Shown: positions 25,774 to 38,122, numbered from the stretch's first letter. The stretch is DNA of 64,000 nucleotides from Micromonospora phaseoli (GCF_900109115.1 NZ_FNYV01000002.1:620001-684000), one strand, 5' to 3'. Numbers and translations: made by a program. Notes: generated by a model not told the origin, from the letters alone.

Positions 25774-27378
25774 ATGCAACTGCCCACAACGAGCCGACAA
25801 CCCCGCCGCTGGCTGCTCGCCGCCGCGACGACGCTGGTGCTGCTCGGCGCCGGCCTGACGGTGGCGCCGCCGAGCGCAGCGGCCGCCACCGTCGATCCCA
25901 ACGCCACGTACGTGTTCGTCAATCGGCACAGCGGCAAGGCGATGGACGTGTGGAACTGGTCCACCGCGGACAACGCCCCGGTCAACCAGTACACCCGCAG
26001 TGACGCCGCGGTCCAGCAGTGGCGCTTCGTCGACGTCGGCAGCGGCTACTACCAGATCCGCTCCGTACACAGCGGCAAGGTCCTCGAACTGCCCAACGCC
26101 ACCGACGGCGTCCAACTCGTACAGAACACCGCCGCCAGCGACAACACCCGGCAGCACTTCCGGCTCGCCGACGCCGACGGCGGCCACGTCCGATTCATCA
26201 ACCGACACTCGAGCAAGGCCCTGGACGTGTGGGGCTGGTCCACCGCGGACGGCGGCATGATCTCCCAGTACCAGGACGTCGGCGGCGCCAACCAGCAGTG
26301 GCAGCTCGTGGTCCTCGGGGCCAGCAGCGGCTGCGGCAGCGGCGCGTTCCAGGCCGAGGCCGTGCTCAGCGGCGGCACGTGGACCGCCCGCAACGGCGGC
26401 AGCACGGTCTACACCGGCAGCGACATGCGGGCGGCCGTGCAGGCCGCGGTGAACAGCCTCAGCGCCGGCCGCACCAGCAAACAGCGGGTCGTCGTCCGCG
26501 GCTCCGGCTCGATCAGCGCCGGCTCCCGGATCTCGCTGCCGAGCTACACGACGATCGACGTCTGCGGCACGATCAACGTGACCGGCTCCGGCTCCGGTGA
26601 CCAGGCGCCGATCTACTCGCGCGGCACCACCCAGGTCGAGGTGCAGAACCTGACCGTCACCGGCGCCCCGCTCTACGGCATCTTCATGCGCAACGTCACC
26701 AACGTGATCCTCGGTCAGATCGACATGCGGCTCTCCGCCGGGCTGGGCGTACGCATCGACAACCGGGGCGACACCAGCCAGTGGACCCGCAACGTCCGCA
26801 TCGACAACGTGTACGTCTCCGGCGCGAGCACCCACGGCGTCGAGACGTACGGCGTGGACGGGTTGACCGTCGGCACCGTCACCGCCCGCAACGTCGGCGG
26901 ATCGGGCCTGCTGCTCAACGAGACCATCAACGCCACGGTCACCACGGTCGACGCGGAGAACGCGGGCACCGGAACCGGCTACGCGGCGTTCCGGACCGCC
27001 AACCGCGCCGGACGGATCGGCTCCAGCTACCCGACCAACATCCGGGTGGGTACCGTCCGGGCACGCGGCGGCGGCCGGGGTGTCTTCTGCGTCTCGGAAT
27101 CCGGCGGCGTGGCGATCAACCGGGTCGACCTCGCCAACACCGGAAACAACGCGATCCTGATCGAGAACTGCTACGGCGTGGACATCGCGGCGGGCGGCGG
27201 CACGATCAGCGGTGGCGGCGAGGTGCGGCTGGCCGCGCGTACGGAGTTCCCCGGCAACCGGGACATCACCCTGCGCAACTTCACCCTCACCAACAGCCGG
27301 ATCCTGGAGAGCCCCTGCGCCACCAACCTGACCATCAGCAACGTCACCCTGTCCAACTCGACCATCAGCCGCTGCTGA
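25774..27378 (+). CDS. Secreted RICIN-lectin + right-handed beta-helix protein
   Basis: A 534-residue exported protein: signal peptide 1-37, a ricin-B-type lectin (about 45-185) with repeated VNRHSGKAMDVWNWST / INRHSSKALDVWGWST motifs and QQW ends, then a parallel beta-helix region (about 195-530) dense in Asn/Val/Thr repeats, as in pectate-lyase-like or polysaccharide-lyase folds. I see no unambiguous catalytic residues. It probably binds and cleaves a plant polysaccharide. ATG 25774 follows GGAGGA at seven bases. Confidence 0.85.
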   Translation: MQLPTTSRQPRRWLLAAATTLVLLGAGLTVAPPSAAAATVDPNATYVFVNRHSGKAMDVWNWSTADNAPVNQYTRSDAAVQQWRFVDVGSGYYQIRSVHSGKVLELPNATDGVQLVQNTAASDNTRQHFRLADADGGHVRFINRHSSKALDVWGWSTADGGMISQYQDVGGANQQWQLVVLGASSGCGSGAFQAEAVLSGGTWTARNGGSTVYTGSDMRAAVQAAVNSLSAGRTSKQRVVVRGSGSISAGSRISLPSYTTIDVCGTINVTGSGSGDQAPIYSRGTTQVEVQNLTVTGAPLYGIFMRNVTNVILGQIDMRLSAGLGVRIDNRGDTSQWTRNVRIDNVYVSGASTHGVETYGVDGLTVGTVTARNVGGSGLLLNETINATVTTVDAENAGTGTGYAAFRTANRAGRIGSSYPTNIRVGTVRARGGGRGVFCVSESGGVAINRVDLANTGNNAILIENCYGVDIAAGGGTISGGGEVRLAARTEFPGNRDITLRNFTLTNSRILESPCATNLTISNVTLSNSTISRC

Positions 27379-27586
27379 CCGGGTCGAAGATCAGCACCCC
27401 GTACGTCGACATCGGGTAGCCGCACCGCATGGGGAGCGAGCCGGACTTCGCCGTCGACCGCGTCGAGTCGTTCGACCGATGCCGGCTCGCCGCCCCGACA
27501 TTTCGACGCCAGCCGCGGGCGCCACGGATCCGCTCGCGTTGGTGCAGCGCCACAACGGCCGCCTCGACCCGACGACGAACCGATCC

Positions 27587-28207
27587 TCAGCGCGCCGCAC
27601 GGGTACGTCGCGCGGCGACGTAGCGCCGGATCTTCTCGGTGGTCCCGCAGTCGTCCATGCTGCACCAGCGGCGACTACGGTTCTTGCTCTCGTCGACGAA
27701 GACGGAGCGACAGCCTCCGCATCCCTTGATCCGGTCCGGCGTACCTGCGGTGAGCAGCTGGACCGCGGCGTGCACCACCGGCCGTATCGGCCGAGCGAGC
27801 GTGTGGTCGTCCCGCCAGCTCCACTCGAACCTGCCCACCCGATCGAGCCGGGCGTGGCCGAGCGCGTCCGCCTCGTCGTCACGCAGCCGGGTCAACGCCG
27901 ACCGGCTCGGGCTCCGACCGGCGGCCAGCGCCCGGAATGTCGCGTCGAGATGGTCGCGGGTGCGCAGCGATCGCGCGAAGGCAACCTGAGCACCCTGCGG
28001 ATCGTCGCGAGCCAGCCGACGCAACGCCGCCGCCTCCGCCTCGGTCAGGGCGCCGGCGTACACGCTCCAGGCGACCAGGTCGGGGTAGCCCGTGAGCACG
28101 TCGTCGTCCGGGGCGCCGACGGGTGGGCCAGTGCGGGTGTTGACGAAGTCCACCGCAAGGTTGCCGCCCACCAGGCGCATTCGCGTGACGTCCCCGGCCG
28201 TTTCCAT
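27587..28207 (-). CDS. CGNR-type zinc-finger transcription regulator (ABATE domain)
   Basis: A 206-residue protein: N-terminal ABATE domain (GGNLAVDFVNT start) and C-terminal zinc finger CGGC...RRWCSMDDCG. Family members end the finger with CGNR; here it reads CGTT, a departure from the name-giving motif. Start ATG 28207 lies two bases after the transcription start predicted from a -10 TAAAAT (minus strand, 28216-28221), so the message may be leaderless. Divergent from the MFS exporter, which it probably controls. Nothing stands out in the 27379-27586 gap. Confidence 0.85.
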   Translation of the reverse strand: METAGDVTRMRLVGGNLAVDFVNTRTGPPVGAPDDDVLTGYPDLVAWSVYAGALTEAEAAALRRLARDDPQGAQVAFARSLRTRDHLDATFRALAAGRSPSRSALTRLRDDEADALGHARLDRVGRFEWSWRDDHTLARPIRPVVHAAVQLLTAGTPDRIKGCGGCRSVFVDESKNRSRRWCSMDDCGTTEKIRRYVAARRTRAAR

Positions 28208-28215
28208 CAAAACCG

Positions 28216-28221
28216 ATTTTA
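28216..28221 (-). promoter_or_regulatory. -10 element of the CGNR regulator gene
   Basis: TAAAAT on the minus strand, eight bases before ATG 28207, supporting a leaderless transcript. No clear -35 is visible. Confidence 0.4.
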
Positions 28222-28225
28222 CCAG

Positions 28226-28255
28226 TTGACCCTTGCCGTGGCACGTCACTAGCCT
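28226..28255 (+). promoter_or_regulatory. Promoter of the MFS transporter
   Basis: TTGACC (28226-28231) and TAGCCT (28250-28255) with an 18-bp spacer. It lies back to back with the CGNR -10 element, so one bound regulator could affect both genes. Confidence 0.55.
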
Positions 28256-28299
28256 GTTACCACCTTAGCCGCTTTAGACGGCAACACTGGGAGGGTCAC

Positions 28300-29559
28300 G
28301 TGAAGCGTTGGCGGGCCGTAGGGGCCCTGATCGGTCTGTCCGGCGGAACGTTCCTGTACACCACCGCCGAGGCGCTGCCCATCGGTCTGTTGCTTCCGAT
28401 GGCCGTGGATCTGGCCGTCCCACCATCGCAAGTAGGCATGCTGGTCACCGCGTACGGCGCGGTGGTGATGGTCGCCTCGGTCCCGTTGACGGCGCTGGTG
28501 CGGAGAGTCCCTCGCCGACGGCTGCTGTCGGTGCTGCTGGCCGGCTTCGTCGTCAGCACCGCGGTCACGGTGCTCACCGACACGTTCGCGCTGGTACTGG
28601 CGGCAAGGATGGCGACCGCGGCGACCCATGCGGTGTTCTGGGCGGTGGTGGTGCAGGCGGCCGCCGAGCTGTTCCGGCCCGGCCTACGCGGGCGGGTGGT
28701 CGCGGTCGTCTTCGCCGGCGGCAACATCGCTCTGGCACTGGGCGTGCCCGCAGGCACCTGGCTGGGCGAGCGCGCCGGCTGGCGGGCCTCGTTCCTGGCG
28801 GTGGCCGGCCTCGGCGCCATCGTGCTCGTCGTGACGGCCTCGCTGCTGCCCTCGACACGGCCCGAGGAAGGGCACGCCGCCCGAGGTGCGACACCCGACG
28901 TACACCGTTTCTGGCTGCTGGTGACGGTGGCCGTCCTGGCAACCGCCGGCGCCATCGCCGCCTACACCTATGTCGCGCTCTTCGTCACCGAGGTCAGCGG
29001 GTTCTCCGCCTCGGCGGTCGGGGCCATCCTGTTGGCCCGCGGCATCGCGAGCGTGCTCGGCATCCTCGCCGTCGGAGCCATGGTTGACCGCAGCCCGTGG
29101 CACGCTCTCACCGCGACCGTGGCGCTGCAGGCGGTCGCGCTGCTCGGGCTGTACGCGTTCGGCCAACGGCAGGCGGTGACTGTCGGCCTGATCGCGCTGT
29201 CTGGATTGGCGTTCGCCGCGTTCACCGCGGCGCTCGGTGGCCTGGTGTTGCAGGTAGCGCCCGGACGCTCAGACCTCGCCGCCGCCACGGTCTCCGCCGC
29301 CGTGAACGTCGGCATCACCGGTGGCGCCTTCTTCGGTGGCCTCGCCCTACCGAGCCACGGCGTGCGTGGCGCGGTGCTGATCGGGGCCCTGCTCGGCGTC
29401 GTGGCTCTGGTCGCAGCGCTCGGCGAACGACTCATCCGGCCCGCCGCCAGCACACCGCCTCCCGGCGTGCCCGCCACGCGCAGGCAGCCGGCCACGGCGA
29501 CCCGGGGACCAGGAAGGGAGCGGGTGCGTTGGGACGCAGACTCGGCAGCTGGATCGTGA
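28300..29559 (+). CDS. MFS transporter (DHA1-type efflux)
   Basis: A 419-residue transporter with twelve predicted helices, a short conserved loop RRVPRRRLL between helices 2 and 3, and a cytosolic Pro/Arg-rich tail after residue 380. The pattern resembles the AraJ/PbuE/CmlR branch exporting small molecules or drugs. GTG 28300 has GGGAGGG upstream. Pairing with a divergent one-component regulator is typical of inducible efflux. Confidence 0.9.
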   Translation: MKRWRAVGALIGLSGGTFLYTTAEALPIGLLLPMAVDLAVPPSQVGMLVTAYGAVVMVASVPLTALVRRVPRRRLLSVLLAGFVVSTAVTVLTDTFALVLAARMATAATHAVFWAVVVQAAAELFRPGLRGRVVAVVFAGGNIALALGVPAGTWLGERAGWRASFLAVAGLGAIVLVVTASLLPSTRPEEGHAARGATPDVHRFWLLVTVAVLATAGAIAAYTYVALFVTEVSGFSASAVGAILLARGIASVLGILAVGAMVDRSPWHALTATVALQAVALLGLYAFGQRQAVTVGLIALSGLAFAAFTAALGGLVLQVAPGRSDLAAATVSAAVNVGITGGAFFGGLALPSHGVRGAVLIGALLGVVALVAALGERLIRPAASTPPPGVPATRRQPATATRGPGRERVRWDADSAAGS

Positions 29560-29598
29560 AGATCCTGACCGGGGCGAGGAGAACTGGTTGGGGCCGGT

Positions 29599-29649
29599 CG
29601 TTAAGAGGGGCCCCTTCCTATACGCCAGGCGTTAAGAAGGGGCCCCTCC
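29599..29649. repeat. Twin GTTAAGA-RGGGGCCCCT repeat / terminator
   Basis: Two near copies of CGTTAAGAAGGGGCCCCTTCC (29599-29618 and 29630-29649), each with a palindromic AGGGGCCCCT core; segments 29605-29617 and 29636-29648 are exact inverted complements. It sits between convergent MFS and xylanase genes. I recall this as a dispersed repeat of Micromonosporaceae. Confidence 0.75.
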
Positions 29650-29656
29650 TTTCACT

Positions 29657-32421
<2,765 letters not shown>

Positions 32422-32441
32422 GACACCTCGCAAAGGATCGG

Positions 32442-33473
32442 TCAGGGACGCGGGGGCGATGCGGTGCTCTCCCGGATCACCAACTCGGCGACCAGGTCGA
32501 TCCGACTGGTGGGCAGGGCATTGCCGCGCGCGAGGTCGAGCAGCATCCGGGTGGCGGTGCCGGCCATGTCACGCAGCGGCTGGTTCACCGTGGTCAGCGC
32601 CGGGCCGATCCAGGCGGAGACCGGAAGGTTGTCGTACCCGACGACCGACAGGTCGTCGGGTACGTCGAGCCCGAGCTGGCGGGCGGCGCGCAGCACACCC
32701 AACGCCTGCAGATCGGAGCCCGCGAAGATCGCCGTCGGCCGGTCCGGCCGGCTCAGCAGCTCGATCCCGTGGGTGTAGCCGGCGTCGACATGGAAGTTCC
32801 CGTGGCGGATCAGCTCAGCATCGATCGGGACGCCGAGCTCTTCGTGGGCACAGCGGAAACCCGCCGTCCGGGCCCGGGCGCACAGCACGTCACGCGGGCC
32901 GGATATCATCGCGATCCGTCGATGGCCCAGCTCCAGCAGGTGGCGGGTGGCGAGCAGGCCACCGTTCCAGTTGTTCGAGCCGACCGCGGGCACCGAGGCC
33001 ACGCTGGCGCTGTCGGTGTCGATCACGACGACGGGGATCGACTGGCGCCGCAGCTGCTGCCGCTGCTGGTCGGTCAGATTGCACATCACCAGCAGCACGC
33101 CGAGCGGACGCCGGGCGATCACCGAGTCGACCCAGGACTGCGGCGGTCGGCGCCCACCGCCCAGCTGGGACAGCACCACGTTCACCTCCCGGGGGGTGCA
33201 GACCGCCTCGACACCACGGATGATCTCCAAGGCCCAGTCGGAGCCGAACTCGTGGAACATCAGGTCGACCTGACCCGCGCCGGAGGATCGTCGGGCGCGG
33301 CGCCGGTAGCGGTTCCGCTCCAGGCTCGCCTCGACCCGCGCCCTGGTCCCGGCGGCGACGTCCGACCGCCCGTTGAGGACCTTGGAGACCGTGGCCGAGG
33401 AGACACCGACCTCTCGCGCGATGGTCGCAATGGTGGCGGAGCCGAGCACTGCCGGCGGACGCTTCTCTGCCAT
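32442..33473 (-). CDS. LacI-family regulator of the xylan cluster
   Basis: A 343-residue regulator: helix-turn-helix TIATIAREVGVSSATVSKVLNGR (split here by residue 14-36), hinge, and a periplasmic-binding-like sugar domain (about 68-335). Its position between the CE7 esterase and the divergent GH3/transport operon, and palindromes CCGAAA-N-TTTCG(G) at its own start and before GH3, suggest it represses these genes until a xylo-oligosaccharide binds. It resembles in role BxlR of streptomycetes. Confidence 0.92.
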   Translation of the reverse strand: MAEKRPPAVLGSATIATIAREVGVSSATVSKVLNGRSDVAAGTRARVEASLERNRYRRRARRSSGAGQVDLMFHEFGSDWALEIIRGVEAVCTPREVNVVLSQLGGGRRPPQSWVDSVIARRPLGVLLVMCNLTDQQRQQLRRQSIPVVVIDTDSASVASVPAVGSNNWNGGLLATRHLLELGHRRIAMISGPRDVLCARARTAGFRCAHEELGVPIDAELIRHGNFHVDAGYTHGIELLSRPDRPTAIFAGSDLQALGVLRAARQLGLDVPDDLSVVGYDNLPVSAWIGPALTTVNQPLRDMAGTATRMLLDLARGNALPTSRIDLVAELVIRESTASPPRP

Positions 33474-33496
33474 CCGATCCTCTACTGCAAGGAGTG

Positions 33497-33518
33497 CCGA
33501 AAATTTCGGGGAACTGTA
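33497..33518 (-). promoter_or_regulatory. LacI operator site A with -10 of the lacI-type gene
   Basis: Palindrome CCGAAA-A-TTTCGG at 33497-33509. Minus-strand TACAGT at 33513-33518 is a likely -10, so the palindrome covers the gene's transcription start (autoregulation). Confidence 0.65.
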
Positions 33519-33634
33519 ACACGATCGGAACCGAGAGCCGGTGACACCGATCGATGGCGGGGAGGCAGCCGTCCGACCTGAGGCAATCGCTTACCTGCGT
33601 CGCAGTGCAGCGTGGACAGTCTCTCCCCGGACCC

Positions 33635-33663
33635 TTGACACGCCCTGTCGACCCCCTTAGGTT
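33635..33663 (+). promoter_or_regulatory. Promoter of the GH3-transport operon
   Basis: TTGACA (33635-33640), 17-bp spacer, TAGGTT (33658-33663): the closest match to the housekeeping consensus in the window. Confidence 0.75.
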
Positions 33664-33688
33664 CCCGACACAGGTGACGAATGAGTTT

Positions 33689-33700
33689 CCGAAAATTTCG
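33689..33700. promoter_or_regulatory. LacI operator site B
   Basis: CCGAAAATTTCG, matching site A in 12 of 13 positions, placed at about +20 from the GH3 promoter start, a roadblock position. Confidence 0.65.
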
Positions 33701-33773
33701 AGAATCGCCGTGCTCCACGGCGGTCGGCGTGGCCTGCCGGGACGACCTCCCGGACGCGGCCGGAGGGGTTCGC

Positions 33774-36173
33774 ATGACAAGTCAGCTGCCCGTCGACGAT
33801 CGATTGGCGTCTTCCGGCGCGGATCGGTGGCGTGACCCGAGGCTGCGACCGGACGAACGAGCCGACGCGCTCATCCCGCTGATGTCGTTGGAGGAGAAGC
33901 TCGCCCAACTGGTCGGTCTCTGGGTCGGCGCCGACGCCTCCGGCGAGGGTGTCGCCCCCCACCAGACCGACATGGTCGAGCACATCCCGCCCTGGTCGGA
34001 CGCGATCCGGCACGGCCTGGGTCAGTTGACCCGGCCGTTCGGCACGGCCCCGGTCGATCCGGTTCTCGGCGCCCGGTCCCTGGCCGCCTCGCAGGCGCAG
34101 ATCGTGGCGGCGAGCCGGTTCGGGATTCCGGCCCAGGTCCACGAGGAGTGCCTGACCGGCTTCGCCGCCTGGCGGGCGACGGTATACCCGGCACCGCTGA
34201 GCTGGGGCGCGGCCTTCGACCCCGACCTGGTGCAGGAGATGGCCGGGTTGATCGGCCGGTCGATGCGGGCGGCCGGCGTCCACCAGGGACTCGCGCCGGT
34301 GCTGGACGTGACCCGCGACTACCGCTGGGGGCGCACCGAGGAGACGATCGGCGAGGACCCGTACCTGGTCGGCACGACCGGCGCGGCCTACGTGCGCGGC
34401 CTGGAGTTGGCCGGGGTGGTGGCGACGTTGAAGCACTTCGCCGGCTACTCGGCCTCCCGGGGCGGACGGAACCTGGCACCGGTGCCGATGGGCCGCCGGG
34501 AGTTGGCCGACGTGATCCTGCCACCGTTCGAGATGGCCCTGCGGCTCGGCGGCGCCCGGTCGGTGATGCACTCCTACGCCGAGATCGACGGCGTACCGGT
34601 GGCCGCCGACGAGGAGCTGCTGACCGAGGTGCTGCGCGAGCAGTGGGGATTCGACGGGGTGCTGGTCGCCGACTACTTCGCCGTTCGCTTCCTCCAGTCC
34701 CTGCACGGCGTCGCCGCCGATGCCGGGCAGGCGGCCCGGCTCGCCCTGCGCGCCGGCATCGACGTGGAGCTGCCCACGGTGGACGCCTACGGCGCGCCGC
34801 TCGCGGCGGCGGTACGCTCCGGCGCGGTCCCCGAGGCGCTGGTCGACCGGGCCCTGCGCCGGGTGCTGATCCAGAAGATCGAGTTGGGGCTGCTCGACGA
34901 GCAGTGGCGTGAACTGCCCGCCGACGTCGACCAGCTGCGCCTCGACGACGAGGCAGGGCAGTCCGTCACGCTGCGGTTGGCCCGCCAGGCCGTCGTCCTG
35001 CTGCGCAACCAGGACGGACTGCTGCCGCTCGCCACCGACCAGCGGGTCGCGCTGGTCGGCCCGGTCGCGGACGACCCGATGGCGATGCTCGGCTGCTACA
35101 CGTTCCCGGCTCACGTGGGCGTGCATTATCCCGAGCACGGCGTAGGGGTGGAGATCCCGTCGCTGCGCGAGGCGCTGCAACGGCTGCACCCACAGCTGCG
35201 CCACGTGGCGGGCACCGGCGTCACCGGCGACGACACCTCCGGCATCGCCGCGGCGGTCGAGGCCGCCACCGACGCCGACGTCTGCATTGTCGCGGTCGGC
35301 GACCGGGCCGGCATGTTCGGCCGGGGCACCTCCGGTGAGGGCTGCGACGCGGCCGACCTCCAGCTACCCGGGGTGCAGGCCGAGCTGGTACGCGCGGTGC
35401 TCGCCACCGGCACTCCGGTGGTGCTGGTGGTGCTCTCCGGTCGGCCGTACGCCCTCGGCGAGGAGGTCGCCGACGCGGGCGCGATCGTGCAGGCGTTCTT
35501 CCCCGGCCAGCTCGGCGGGCAGGCGCTGGCCGAGGTGCTCACCGGCGAGGTCAACCCCTCCGGGCGGCTGCCGGTCAGCGTGCCCCGGCACGCCGGTGGC
35601 CTGCCCGGCACCTACCTCGCCCCCACCCTCGGCCGCCGCACCCAGGTGTCGTCGGTGGACCCGACGCCCGCGTTCCCGTTCGGTCACGGACTGAGCTACA
35701 CCACCTTCGAGTGGAGCGACGCCGAGGTGACCGGCGGGCCGGACAGCATCGGCGGCGGGCCGGTGGACTGGCCGGTCGACGGTGAGGTGACGGTCGGCGT
35801 CACGGTACGCAACACCGGCTCGCGGGCCGGCGCCGAGGTCGTCCAGCTCTACCTGCACGACCCGGTGGCGCAGACGACCAGGCCGGTGGTCCGCCTGGTC
35901 GGCTACGCCCGGGTGCCGGTACAGCCGGGTGAGGCGGCCCGGGTCACCTTCGTGGTCCCCGCCGACATCACCTCGTTCACCGGCGTATCGGGCCGGCGGG
36001 TGATCGAGCCCGGTGACGTGCAACTGCGTCTCGGCCGCTCCAGCGACGACCCGGTGGCGAGCCTGGCGCTGCGGCTGGTCGGCGACGAACGCGAGGTCGG
36101 TCACCACCGTCAGCTGGTGTCCCGGGTACGCGTCGAGCCGGCCGGCAGGGCCACCTCGGGGAGCCGGTCGTGA
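33774..36173 (+). CDS. GH3 beta-xylosidase / beta-glycosidase
   Basis: A 799-residue intracellular enzyme: GH3 N-terminal barrel with KHFAGYSASRGGRN and nucleophile Asp300 (GVLVADYFAV), the alpha/beta sandwich domain (about 400-610), and a C-terminal fibronectin-like domain (GAEVVQLYL). The VADYFAV form and context favour xylosidase or arabinosidase activity. ATG 33774 has GGAGGGG six bases upstream; the frame from 33681 includes operator B and is rejected. It overlaps the first permease by GTGA. Confidence 0.93.
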   Translation: MTSQLPVDDRLASSGADRWRDPRLRPDERADALIPLMSLEEKLAQLVGLWVGADASGEGVAPHQTDMVEHIPPWSDAIRHGLGQLTRPFGTAPVDPVLGARSLAASQAQIVAASRFGIPAQVHEECLTGFAAWRATVYPAPLSWGAAFDPDLVQEMAGLIGRSMRAAGVHQGLAPVLDVTRDYRWGRTEETIGEDPYLVGTTGAAYVRGLELAGVVATLKHFAGYSASRGGRNLAPVPMGRRELADVILPPFEMALRLGGARSVMHSYAEIDGVPVAADEELLTEVLREQWGFDGVLVADYFAVRFLQSLHGVAADAGQAARLALRAGIDVELPTVDAYGAPLAAAVRSGAVPEALVDRALRRVLIQKIELGLLDEQWRELPADVDQLRLDDEAGQSVTLRLARQAVVLLRNQDGLLPLATDQRVALVGPVADDPMAMLGCYTFPAHVGVHYPEHGVGVEIPSLREALQRLHPQLRHVAGTGVTGDDTSGIAAAVEAATDADVCIVAVGDRAGMFGRGTSGEGCDAADLQLPGVQAELVRAVLATGTPVVLVVLSGRPYALGEEVADAGAIVQAFFPGQLGGQALAEVLTGEVNPSGRLPVSVPRHAGGLPGTYLAPTLGRRTQVSSVDPTPAFPFGHGLSYTTFEWSDAEVTGGPDSIGGGPVDWPVDGEVTVGVTVRNTGSRAGAEVVQLYLHDPVAQTTRPVVRLVGYARVPVQPGEAARVTFVVPADITSFTGVSGRRVIEPGDVQLRLGRSSDDPVASLALRLVGDEREVGHHRQLVSRVRVEPAGRATSGSRS

Positions 36174-37144
36174 GCGCCCCCACCACCGCCACCTCGCCGG
36201 CCCCCGACACGACGACGCCGGCCCCGCCGGTTCGGGCCAGAAGCCAGAGCTGGCGCCGGGCGCTGCGACGGGACTGGCAGCTGTACTCGCTGGCGATCCT
36301 GCCGCTGCTGTTCTTCCTGATCTTCCGGTACCTGCCGATGCTCGGCAACGTGATCGCCTTCCGCCGGTTCCAGCCCGGCGGCAGCATCTTCGGCGAGTAC
36401 TGGGTGGGCCTGCGGTACGTGAAGATGTTCCTCAACGATCCGACGTTCTGGAACGTCTTCAACAACACGCTGATCCTGGGCGGGCTGACCCTGCTGTTCT
36501 GCTTCCCGCTGCCGATCATCCTGGCGCTGCTGCTCAACGAGGTACGCACGCGCCGGCTCAAGCAATTCGTACAGTCCGTGTCGTACCTGCCGCACTTCCT
36601 GTCGATCGTGATCGTGGCGGCCATGGTGATGCAGTTGCTGTCCATGGACGGCACGGTCAACCAGCTCGTGAAGGCGGGCGACGGCGAGGCGATCCCGTTC
36701 CTGCAACGACCGGAGTGGTTCCGCACCATCTACGTCTCCTCCGAGGTCTGGCAGACGGTGGGCTGGGGGACGATCCTCTACCTGGCCGCGCTCACCACGA
36801 TCGACGAGGACCTCTACGAGGCGGCCCGGATCGACGGCGCCAACCGGTGGCGGCAGACCTGGCACGTCACCCTGCCGGGCATCCGGCCGACGATGGTCAC
36901 GCTGCTGATCCTCAACATCGGCGCCTTCATGGCGGTCGGGTTCGAAAAGATCCTGCTGCTCTACAACCCGCTGACCTATCCGACCGCCGATGTCATCTCC
37001 ACGTACCTGTTCCGGATGGGCTTCGCGTCCAGCAACTTCAGTTATGCCGCCGCGATCGGGCTGTTCGAGGCGCTGATCGGGTTGATCCTGGTCATGTCGG
37101 CGAACCTGATCGCCCGCCGCACGGTGGGGACGAGCCTGTGGTGA
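36170..37144 (+). CDS. ABC sugar transporter permease 1 (LplB-like)
   Basis: A 324-residue membrane subunit with six helices and the coupling loop EAARIDGANRWRQTWHVTLPG (EAA motif, residues about 222-242 region). Length and the opening RDWQLYSLAILPLLFFLIFRYLPM match the LplB/polysaccharide permease group, used in firmicutes for aldouronates and related oligosaccharides. GTG 36170 overlaps GH3 and the end overlaps permease 2. No ATPase gene is nearby; a shared MsmK/MsiK-type ATPase is likely. Confidence 0.93.
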   Translation: MSAPTTATSPAPDTTTPAPPVRARSQSWRRALRRDWQLYSLAILPLLFFLIFRYLPMLGNVIAFRRFQPGGSIFGEYWVGLRYVKMFLNDPTFWNVFNNTLILGGLTLLFCFPLPIILALLLNEVRTRRLKQFVQSVSYLPHFLSIVIVAAMVMQLLSMDGTVNQLVKAGDGEAIPFLQRPEWFRTIYVSSEVWQTVGWGTILYLAALTTIDEDLYEAARIDGANRWRQTWHVTLPGIRPTMVTLLILNIGAFMAVGFEKILLLYNPLTYPTADVISTYLFRMGFASSNFSYAAAIGLFEALIGLILVMSANLIARRTVGTSLW

Positions 37145-38076
37145 CCGTCGAAGCCGCCGAGCGGCCCACCGAGACCCCGCCGCGACCCCGCCGGCGGCGC
37201 GGCATCCAGGAGACCCGGGGTTACCGGGTCTTCCAGGTGGCGAACGGGATCATCCTGACCCTCGTGGTGATCGTGACGCTCTACCCGTTCGTCAACATCG
37301 TGGCCCGCTCGATGAGCGACGAGGCGTACATCATCGCCGGCCAGGTGAACCTCGTGCCGCGCGGATTCACCGTGGACACCTACCAGCTGCTGATGTCCGA
37401 CTCGCTGTTCTGGACGAACTACCGCAACACGGTGTTCTACACGGTCACCGCCACGGTCGTCTCGATCGTGATGACCACCTGCTACGCCTACGTGCTGTCC
37501 AAGAAGCAGCTCAAGGGACGCGGCGCGCTGGTCGGCATCGCGGTCTTCACGATGTTCTTCAGCGGTGGCCTGATCCCCAACTATGTCCTGGTCACCAGCC
37601 TGGGCCTGAAGAACAGCGTCTGGGCCATCGCGCTGCCCAACGCGATCAACGTGTTCAACCTCCTGGTGATGAAGGCGTTCTTCGAGAGCCTGCCGGTCGA
37701 GTTGGAGGAGGCTGCCGCTGTCGACGGGCTCAACACGTACGGCATCCTGCTACGAATCGTGCTGCCGCTGTCGAAGGCCATCGTCGCCACGATGGTGCTC
37801 TTCTACGCGGTGGCCTTCTGGAACTCGTGGTTCGCGGCGTTCCTCTACATGGACCGCCAGGAGCTCTGGCCGGTCACCGTGTACCTGCGCAACCTCATCG
37901 CCGGAGCGACCGGTGCCGAGAACGTCGGCGCCATCGCCGCGGCCGACGAGGTGCAGGCCGAGGCGACGCTCAAGGCCGTGACCATCGTGCTCACCACCCT
38001 GCCGATCCTTCTGGTCTACCCCTTCGTCCAGCGGTACTTCGTTCGGGGCATCATGCTCGGCGCGGTGAAGGGCTGA
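37141..38076 (+). CDS. ABC sugar transporter permease 2 (YtcP-like)
   Basis: A 311-residue MalG-type permease with six helices and coupling loop ELEEAAAVDGLNTYGI. The segments SDEAYIIAGQVNLVPRGFT and FSGGLIPNYVLV are typical of YtcP-type carbohydrate permeases. GTG 37141 overlaps the permease 1 stop by GTGA. Functions with the LplB-like permease and the lipoprotein that follows. Confidence 0.93.
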   Translation: MTVEAAERPTETPPRPRRRRGIQETRGYRVFQVANGIILTLVVIVTLYPFVNIVARSMSDEAYIIAGQVNLVPRGFTVDTYQLLMSDSLFWTNYRNTVFYTVTATVVSIVMTTCYAYVLSKKQLKGRGALVGIAVFTMFFSGGLIPNYVLVTSLGLKNSVWAIALPNAINVFNLLVMKAFFESLPVELEEAAAVDGLNTYGILLRIVLPLSKAIVATMVLFYAVAFWNSWFAAFLYMDRQELWPVTVYLRNLIAGATGAENVGAIAAADEVQAEATLKAVTIVLTTLPILLVYPFVQRYFVRGIMLGAVKG

Positions 38077-38122
38077 CCAGCGTGCCCACCACTCCCCCAC
38101 CAATTAGTTGAAAGGATCCGCC

